From contig CAVRQR010000002.1 of assembly GCA_963723495.1 (NCBI GenBank), positions 186,001 to 250,000 of the forward strand: a DNA stretch of 64,000 bases, given 5' to 3'. The notes under the pieces were generated by a model. The model worked only from the letters and a program-made list of their open reading frames with translations, made no database searches and was not told the origin of the DNA. Below, in pieces: positions 57,835-64,000 of this stretch. Position numbers and translations under genes: made by a program. Source of the stretch: Gp6-AA40 sp963723495. Its GTDB lineage: Bacteria > Acidobacteriota > Vicinamibacteria > Vicinamibacterales > UBA2999. Numbering within the stretch: position 1 is the first letter of the stretch; each line of letters begins with the position of its first letter.

Positions 57835-58648
57835 ATGCAGATACTCACAGGTCGATGCAACAAGGAAGTCTGGACGAAGGGTGCCCCTTGCGCCGTGGCG
57901 GGCCTGCTGCTCTTGACGATGCCTGTCTCTGCGCAGTGGAAAAACCTGCCGATGGATGGTGTGCCGCTCGGACCGGATGGCAAGCCGAACATGTCGGCGC
58001 CTGCGCCCAGGACGAGCGACGGCAAAGCCGACCTGTCCGGGATCTACATGCCCAACATGAAGTACTTCCGGAACCTCGCCGCCGATCTGGGGCTCGAGAA
58101 CGTGCCCATGACCGACGAGGCACGGAAGATCCACAAGCTGCGCGAAGACGGCACGCGCGGGTGGGAAGAGCCGGATGCTCATTGCCTGCCGCAAGGTGTT
58201 CCCAAGGTCAACATGGCGCCGGTGCCGTTCAAGATCGTGCAGACCGACAAGCTCGTGGTCCTCGTGTACGAGGCATTCAACTTGTGGCGGCAGGTCCATC
58301 TCGACGGCCGCGAGTTCGCGAGACGACCTCAATCCAAGCTGGCTGGGTTTCTCGAAGGGCCGCTGGGAAGGCGACACGCTTGTCGTCGAAACCAGGGGAC
58401 TCAATGGAAAGCAGTGGCTCGACCATGGCGGTCTCCCGACCAGCGACAAGCTGACGGTCATCGAGCGCTTTCGACGCCCCAGCTTCGGTCAGCTGGAGAT
58501 CGAGCTCACCATCACCGATCCGACCTACTACACGAAGCCGTGGACGGTGACGACCAACGCGCGTCGCCTGGTGGAGACCGAGTTGTTCGAGTTCATCTGC
58601 AACGAGAACGAGAAGTCCAGAGAGCACATGGGCCCGCATATCAAGTAG
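57835..58648 (+). CDS. Exported protein of an acidobacterial hypothetical family, one frameshift
   Basis: About 270 residues restored. Signal peptide (AGLLLLTMPVSAQ), then PLGPDGKPNMSAPAPRTSDG, ADLSGIYMP, HCLPQGVPKVNMAPVPFKIV and FNLWRQVHLDGREF. After a frame break near 58322 it continues LNPSWLGFSKGRWEGDTLVV, WLDHGGLPTSDKLTVIERFR and CNENEKSREHMGP to 58648. The whole pattern ('CLP.GVP......P.K..Q....V.LYE.....RQI..DGR......P.W.GYS.G.WEGDTLVV.T.G.....WLD..G.P....L...ERFRR') belongs to a large family of secreted proteins common in Acidobacteria and sphingomonads with no known activity. It stands alone, divergent from the dioxygenase. Confidence 0.8.
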
Positions 58649-58779
58649 CGAGAAGGGCTCCTCTCCAAATTCGCCCCCCCGGGCCGTCGATCCGCGGCGG
58701 ACCGTGATAGCATCGACGCCGCCCCCGGAATTCATCGCAATTCGCGTTAAATCTGGGCTTGCGCTCTCGAGTGCCGACC

Positions 58780-59633
58780 ATGATTCCCAAACTCCGCGCA
58801 ATGACGTCTATCGGGGCCGCGTGTGTTCTCGCGGCGGCATTCGGAATCGCGAACGCGCCCGAACCGGCCACGGCCCAGGCCCGGGTAGAGACCGGCCGCT
58901 TCGTGTGGCACGACCTCATGACGAAGGACGTGAACGGGGCCAAGCGGTTCTACGGCGAGTTGTTCGGCTGGCGGTTCGAGGACACCACGCGCGGCGACCG
59001 GCCGTATGTGATCGCCCGGTCCGCGGACGTCCCCGTCGGCGGCATCGTCGATATCAGCGCGATGACCGACGCGGGAGCACAGTGGTTAAGTTTCATGGCC
59101 GTCGCCAGCGTGGACAAGACCGTGGCGCAAGTGCAGGCGGATGGTGGCAAGGTGCTCGTTCAACCGCGAGACCTGCCGCTCGCGCGGGTGGCCGTCGTCA
59201 CTGACCCGCAGGAAGCGCCGCTTGGGCTCGCACAGATGAAAGGCACGATACCCGAGCCCGCGCAGCCGACGCCCGGTCATTTCTTCTGGCAGGAATACCT
59301 CGCTCGCGACGCGACACGTGCCCTCGACTTCTACAAGCGGCTCGCGGGTACGAGCCGGCGATCTCGGATTCCCGCCTGGGCGTCGAATACCACGTCCTGC
59401 GGAAAGCGCGAGGCGGTGCCGGACTCTTTCAGCTTCCGAACGACGTCGTGGACGTGCAGCCCAACTGGCTCCCTTACGTGCTGGTGAGTGACCCTGAGGC
59501 ACTGGTCGCTCGCGTGACCGCCCTGGGCGGTCGCGTTATCGTACCCGTAGCTCCCGAGCGCCGAAACAGCTCGCTGGCGGTCATCGCCGATCCGAGCGGA
59601 GCGGCACTCGCACTTCAGAAGTACCCCTATTAA
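58780..59633 (+). CDS. Exported VOC (glyoxalase/bleomycin-resistance fold) protein with two domains, one frameshift
   Basis: About 284 residues from ATG 58780, with a signal peptide (MTSIGAACVLAAAFGIANAP). Domain one: GRFVWHDLMTKDVNGAKRFY, GELFGWRFEDTTRGDRPYVI, GGKVLVQPRDLPLARVAVVT. Domain two: GHFFWQEYLARDATRALDFY, then after a frame break near 59350 LGVEYHVLRKARGGAGLFQL, PYVLVSDPEALVARVTALGG and VIADPSGAALALQ. The double VOC layout (CFP-30/hydroxylase-like) usually binds a metal and a small molecule. Export is uncommon for VOC proteins. Catalytic role not assignable. Followed after 12 bases by a tiny lipoprotein gene. Confidence 0.83.
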
Positions 59634-59645
59634 GGTGAGTCATCC

Positions 59646-59822
59646 ATGAAGCGCACGAACCTCTTTCCGCGATTACTCCTTCTGGGTGTTGTCTTTGCCG
59701 CCGCGCTGGCGTCTCTGAGTTGCGACTCCTCGGCGGGGGTCGGTGTCGGCGTCGGCTACCCGACTCGTTACGGTGGCGGAGGGGGTCGTCCGCCGGTCTT
59801 TGTCGGAGGCCCGTCCTTCTAG
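59646..59822 (+). CDS. Small glycine-rich lipoprotein
   Basis: 58 residues. The start MKRTNLFPRLLLLGVVFAAA is a basic n-region plus hydrophobic core, followed by a lipobox ending ASLSC, so Cys30 would be lipidated. The mature part is only 29 residues, Gly/Val/Pro-rich (SAGVGVGVGYPTRYGGGGG, PPVFVGGPSF). It lies 12 bases after the VOC gene on the same strand. Signal quality supports a real gene; no family recognised. Confidence 0.55.
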   Translation: MKRTNLFPRLLLLGVVFAAALASLSCDSSAGVGVGVGYPTRYGGGGGRPPVFVGGPSF

Positions 59823-60021
59823 CACCTGTGCGCTCCTGAACGACGGCGTCCCACCCGCGGACAAGTCGCACCTGCAACAATCGCAGTAATCGCATTCCAG
59901 GCCCACAACCGCGGCCCTCCTCCCATCGTCTTAGTGGCACGAGCTTTGGTCAGGTCGCCGACCGAGCCCGAGCGAACTTCTTCGGGCGACGCCCGTATTC
60001 CACGCTGAAGGAGGGGCTTCG

Positions 60022-60408
60022 ATGAAACTCCGAACGAGCGCGTTCGTCGTCCTGGCTGGCTTGCTGGCCGGGTCCGCGTGGGCGCATCACAACATGTCGG
60101 CCCTTTTCGATTTCAACGATCGCGTGACGTTGACCGGCACGCTCACCAAGATGGATTGGAGAAATCCTCACATCTACGTCTTCGTCGACGCCAAACGCGG
60201 GGATCAGGTGGAAGCCTGGTCCGTCGAAGGGCCTCCGCCGAACTTCTTCCGCACCCGCGATATCGACAGGGAGGACATCGGCAACGCCATCGGCAAGCAG
60301 GTCACGACGGAGGTCAGCCGTGCCCGGGATGGCTCGCGCTCCGGTCTTCTCCGCACCATGATGCTGCCGGACGGAACGGTCGTCTCCGCCTGTCCGCAGA
60401 ACTGTTGA
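60022..60408 (+). CDS. Exported DUF6152 family protein
   Basis: 128 residues; GAAGGAGGGGCTTCG precedes the ATG. Signal peptide (SAFVVLAGLLAGSAWA) followed directly by the family's HHNMSALFDFNDRVTLTG, then TLTKMDWRNPHIYVFVDA, VEAWSVEGPPPNFFRTRDID and RDGSRSGLLRTMMLPDG. DUF6152 proteins are small periplasmic OB-like domains, very frequent in Acidobacteria and often next to dehydrogenase or PD40 genes; function unknown. 40 bases upstream of the PD40 protein, likely one operon. The remnant at 43571 is a paralogue. Confidence 0.88.
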   Translation: MKLRTSAFVVLAGLLAGSAWAHHNMSALFDFNDRVTLTGTLTKMDWRNPHIYVFVDAKRGDQVEAWSVEGPPPNFFRTRDIDREDIGNAIGKQVTTEVSRARDGSRSGLLRTMMLPDGTVVSACPQNC

Positions 60409-60448
60409 GTTCGTTCGGCTCGGATCTGCCTTCAGAGGAGGCTTCCAC

Positions 60449-62423
60449 ATGAAGAGGACTTCCCTCGTCACCACCGCGGCCGTCGCCTGCGCGGCCCTGC
60501 TGACCGCGGTTCCGGCCGGGGCTCAGCTTCCACGGGATCCCGCCGAGAGAGCCAGGGTCATCGCGCAAATCATGGAGATGAATGCGCGTCAGCTCACGAT
60601 TTTCGACCGTCAGGGACAGACAGGTCGGAACCGTCGGGCACGCGGGATCTGTACAACCAGCCGGTGTTCTCCCCCGACGGCAAGAGCATGGCGGTGATCA
60701 AGCCAGACCTGGACAAGGAAAACAACGATCTGTGGATCATCGACGTGGCCAGCTCCAAGGGCAGACAGATGACTGTCAGCAAGACTCGCGAAGGTGCGAA
60801 TTCGCCGGCGTGGTCGCCTGATGGACAGTCGATCGCCTATGTCGCGCTGCGCGACGGCTACTTCGGCCTCTATCGAAAGGCGGTCGAGCGGCGAGGGCAC
60901 CGAGGACCTCCTCTTCAAGAACTCCGCGCCCATGACGCTTACCGACTGGTCGCAGGACGGGCGATATCTGACGTACTTCTCCACGGATCTCACCGGTGGC
61001 GCCCTGTTCGCGCTGCCACTCGAGGCCCAGGGCGAGCGGAAGCCCATCGAGGTCCTTCGCAACAAATCGCAGTTGCAGGGTCCGCGTCTGTCCCCGGATA
61101 GCCGGTTCATGACGTACACATCGAACGTCTCGGGCAAGTTCGAGGTGTACGCGATCCCGTTCGATCCGCGGCCGCGCGCCGGGCGCCTCACCGTCCGCGG
61201 GTCCATGGCAGCTCTCCGATCAGGGCGGCACGGGCATGGTGTTCTGGCGCCGTGACGGCAAGGAGCTGTACTACCTGGCCGCCGATCGCGCGATCATGGC
61301 GGTGGAAGTGGGCGCGGGATCGACGCCGAAATTCGGCAAGCCGCGAGTGCTGTTCCGTCCCTCGTCGGAAATCGTGCCCGGCGATCGGCCCGGGAACGGC
61401 GAGTGTCAGCGCGACGGTGAACGATTCGTCCTTGCCGTTCCTCGTCCACAGATACGGCAGTTGACGATGTACGACCGGCAGGGAAAGGTGATCAGCCGGA
61501 TTGGACAACCCGGCTTCTACAACCAGCCGAATCTGTCGCCAGACGGGACCGCGCGCCGTCGTACATGCGGAACGATCCGCAGAGCGGCAATCTCGGATAT
61601 CTGGACGATGGATCTGGCCAGCGGCAAGGCCACGCCGATCACCGACGACACGCCGCCGCAGAATGCACCGATCTGGTCTCCCGACGGCAAGCACGTCGCG
61701 TATGTCTCCACGAAGGACGGCCTCTCTGGTATCTATCGAAAGCCCGCGGATGGAACCGGCGAAGCGGAGCTCCTCTTCCAGTACACGCCAGGCGCCGGCA
61801 TGGTCCTGACAGACTGGTCGCCTGACGGGAAGTTCCTCACCTTCTTTACCGGCGTCATCGTGCTGGTCCCGCTGGAAGGGAATCAGAAGGCACTGGAACG
61901 CAAGGAGATTGACTGGCTGCGCGAGGACTACGACGCGGGCCAGGGCCGATTCTCACCCGACAACCGGTTCATCGCATTCCTCTCCAACGAAGCCGATGTG
62001 GACAGGGGCGAGGTCTACGTACGTCCGTTCGATCCGAACAAGCCGGAAGCGCCGGCGGGACCGGCCGTGCGGGTCTCGAAGGACGGCGCCATCGGCATGA
62101 TCACGTGGCGGCAGGATGGCAAGGAGCTCTACTTCATGACTCGCAACTGGGAGGTCATGGCAGTGGATATCGAGACGACGCCGACGTTCAAGGCTGGTAC
62201 GCCAAGGATGTTGTTCTCGCTGCCCGGCCCGCTTCCGGGGAACCCGATGCAGTGGAAGAACGTCAGCCAGGACGGTCAGCGGTTCATCTTCGCGATGCCC
62301 GTCACAGCCCCGGCGCCGGCGCGCTGGTACCTGAATCACGCGTTTTCATCAGCCGGCTCGCGCGTCACCTCGCGGGCCGGTTTGTCCTCGCGTAACCCGA
62401 CAAACTTCGTGTGGCGGAGATGA
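60449..62423 (+). CDS. Exported TolB-like PD40 beta-propeller protein, several frameshifts
   Basis: About 650 residues restored. GGAGG precedes ATG 60449; signal peptide (AAVACAALLTAVPAGAQ). Repeated PD40 blades follow: LYNQPVFSPDGKSMAVIKPD, NSPAWSPDGQSIAYVALRDG, MTLTDWSQDGRYLTYFS, MVFWRRDGKELYYLAADRAI, PIWSPDGKHVAYVSTKDGLS, RFSPDNRFIAFLSNEAD, ITWRQDGKELYFMTRNWEVM. This is the C-terminal propeller normally attached to acidobacterial Ser/Thr kinases, but here it has a signal peptide and no kinase, so it is exported. Frame breaks lie near 60625, 60885, 61190 and twice around 61545-61600. The natural C-terminus is uncertain: after VTAPAPA the sequence is atypical and overlaps the convergent ligase gene by 88 bases. 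Confidence 0.8.
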
Positions 62424-63320
62424 TTGTCATCGGTCCATTCCACGAACTCGAACTGGCCGACCAGGGCCGGCTTCAGCCATCGGCAGTCCGCCATTTTCTC
62501 CTTCGTGAGTCCCTGTCCCCAACGGCCGCTGCGCGCTTCCGGGAGATTGACGAATGGACAGTCGGGGATTTCGAGCGGGCGGAACTTCTTGAACAACTGC
62601 TGCGCGTAACGCGGGCGTGAAGCCGTTACGCGTGCGCGAGGCGTACAACAGGCGATCGCCCTCGTAGTAGCCGATGATCAGCGCGTCGAAGGTGTTCGTC
62701 CCGATGCGTGTAGCCACCGATGACGAGCTCCTGACCGCGGTTGATTCGCATCTTCATCCACGCGCCGGTCCGCAGGCCCGACTCGTAGCGGCTGTTGCGG
62801 CGCTTCGCAACCAGCCCCTCGAAACCCTGCGTCGTCACGGCGTGGATCAGATCGGACAGACCTGCGTCGAGTGGGCCCGCGTAGCGCACGGGCTCGGTAG
62901 CGTGGGCAGAAGTTTCTGCTCGAGCAGTTCGCGGCGAACGCTGTGCGGCTCCGAGGTGACGTCGCGGCCGGCGAGAACCATGACATCAAAGACGTAGTAC
63001 ACGATCGCGGCTTGCGCTGACGAGGCGTTCTGCAGCGCGCCAAATGAAGGTCGGCCATCGCGATCGAGCGCGACGACCTCGCCATCGATCACCGTCTCAT
63101 CGGGCAGTCTCGCGAGGCCTCGTACGACAGACGGGTACCGCGTGCTGAAATCGTTATCGTTGCGCGAGCGAAGGTGAATCCTGCCGCCAGCCTTGAAGGC
63201 GACCGCGCGATAGCCATCCAGTTTCAACTGGTATTCCCAGCGGGTTGATTCGTCCGGCAGTCGATCGGTCGAGAGAAGCAACATTGGCGGGATGAAGCGT
63301 GCTTTGACACGGGACGCCAC
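62336..63320 (-). CDS. ATP-dependent DNA ligase (LigD-type ligase domain only), three frameshifts
   Basis: Seals nicks using ATP. GTG 63320 start. Adenylation domain: YQLKLDGYRAVAFKAGGRI with the AMP-accepting Lys in KLDG, DNDFSTRYPSV, ETVIDGEVVALDRDGRPSF, VYYVFDVMVLAGRD, then EGLVAKRRNSRYESGLRTG and WMKMRINRGQELVIGGYT. OB domain: NTFDALIIGYYEGDRLLYAS, FVNLPEARSGRWGQGLTKEK, WLKPALVGQFEFVEWTDDNH, HLRHTKFVGLREDKPAREV. Frame breaks near 62885, 62700 and 62600. It matches the ligase part of LigD without polymerase or phosphoesterase modules, about 325 residues. No ku gene here, so an end-joining role is not shown. Confidence 0.87.
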
Positions 63321-63539
63321 CCGCCGAGTCTAATATGTCCAGCTGCTCACTCGCGCGGTTGCCAGAATGCAACGAGACCGGCAAACGGTTCGAGCAGTTT
63401 GTCGCGAAGAACGGTCCGACCCGCAAGCGCGACCCGAGAGGCGTAGACGGCCTGTTCGGCAGCGTCGGCGCCAACGACACGGGGGCTGGAAGCCCCCGCG
63501 TCGAGATGAGGCAAGCGACCGCAGGCTACGAACGACCGA

Positions 63540-64000
63540 CTAGAGCCAGGGCCAGGGGCCTGTGATCGCGAAAGTGACTCCTGGTGTCTGGATGTTGACG
63601 AACAGCCATTTGCCGTCAGGGCTGAACACGGCGCCAGCCCATTCACTCTGCTTCAGATTGGTGTTGAAGACGCTACCAGAGGGGCGTTCCAGCTCGCCCA
63701 ATGCTCCGGCGGTGAAGTCCATGTTGTTCAGCGCAAAGGTGAAGATCTTCCCGGTCTTTGGGTACAGCCAGACCAGCCGCTCCCCCGGGTTGGTAGTCCC
63801 GCCGGAGTTGTCCTCGCACATGATGATGCTACCGTCGGGTGCGACGACGATGTTGTCAGGGTTTTCAAGCGCAGACTGCGCGGGAGATACATAGATGATT
63901 CTCAGGCTCTCGGACTTCGGGTCATATTCGAACACCTGACCCTCGCCGATACCAGTTCCGTTTGGCGCGGCGATATCTGGACCTCCGGTCGTGGAGACGA
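63540..64000 (-). CDS. C-terminal part of a PhoX-type (DUF839) phosphatase, start beyond the window
   Basis: The open frame enters from the right edge and ends at 63540. It encodes DIAAPNGTGIGEGQVFEYDP, NPDNIVVAPDGSIIMCEDNS, NPGERLVWLYPKTGKIFTFA and WAGAVFSPDGKWLFVNIQTP ending TFAITGPWPWL. The D-N-I/L-x-x-x-P-D-G and GA.FSPDG..LFVNIQ.PG..F motifs are the last propeller blades of PhoX-family proteins, secreted calcium/iron phosphatases that release phosphate from organic esters. Only about 150 residues are visible, so completeness is unknown. Between it and the ligase start, 220 bases hold no recognised gene. Confidence 0.85.
   Translation of the reverse strand, partial: VSTTGGPDIAAPNGTGIGEGQVFEYDPKSESLRIIYVSPAQSALENPDNIVVAPDGSIIMCEDNSGGTTNPGERLVWLYPKTGKIFTFALNNMDFTAGALGELERPSGSVFNTNLKQSEWAGAVFSPDGKWLFVNIQTPGVTFAITGPWPWL

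Overview
The window looks like a chromosomal segment of an Acidobacteriota member, most likely class Vicinamibacteria (subdivision 6). Evidence: uniformly high GC, an ADOP-type FtsX permease, a PadR repressor, DUF6152 and PD40/TolB-like secreted proteins, a BACON lipoprotein and many one-off two-component genes. This assignment is inferred from family content; there is no rRNA gene in the window. I found no tRNA, rRNA, CRISPR array, insertion sequence or prophage gene.

Layout. 1-6240: ADOP permease (cut by the left edge), a pair of related small proteins, then a secreted glycerophosphodiesterase and a zinc phospholipase C. 6185-18194: a dense signalling block with FixJ- and NarL-type regulators, three histidine kinase genes, a GAF/sigma-54 activator and a Crp/Fnr regulator, with MarC, an ABM monooxygenase and a small exported protein between them. 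18191-21715: ArsC-like protein, DUF4136 protein, a broken yihY, a Gfo/Idh/MocA oxidoreductase and a phospholipid-type methyltransferase. 21709-31835: a glycogen-to-trehalose block (treZ, GH133 debranching enzyme, topoisomerase IB, treY, glgX). 31722-36691: a second signalling block (sigma-54 activator, receiver-only protein, FixJ regulator, sensor kinase). 36828-43486: envelope genes (BACON lipoprotein, outer-membrane barrel, a repeat-bearing proline-rich membrane protein, TonB-dependent receptor). 43571-44528: gene remnants around padR. 44705-51695: TamB and TamA, apparently one continuous coding unit. 51753-56947: small proteins, a receiver-MEDS regulator, ftsH and a tail-anchored AAA ATPase. 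56997-64000: intradiol dioxygenase, VOC protein, DUF6152, PD40 protein, ATP-dependent DNA ligase and the end of a PhoX-type phosphatase.

Working together. GH133 and GlgX debranch glycogen, TreY converts the chain end to a trehalosyl unit and TreZ releases trehalose. TamB-TamA is an inner-to-outer membrane bridge for envelope biogenesis. FtsH and the AAA protein face away from each other across one intergenic region. The kinases and regulators suggest a free-living, environmentally responsive soil or sediment bacterium.

Quality caveat. At least 20 single-base frame breaks interrupt otherwise well conserved genes, often at homopolymers or doublets, and single-base edits restore canonical family sequence. 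Most are probably consensus errors. yihY is different: it lacks internal segments and reads as a true remnant or a misassembly. Coordinates of frameshifted genes are given for the restored gene.
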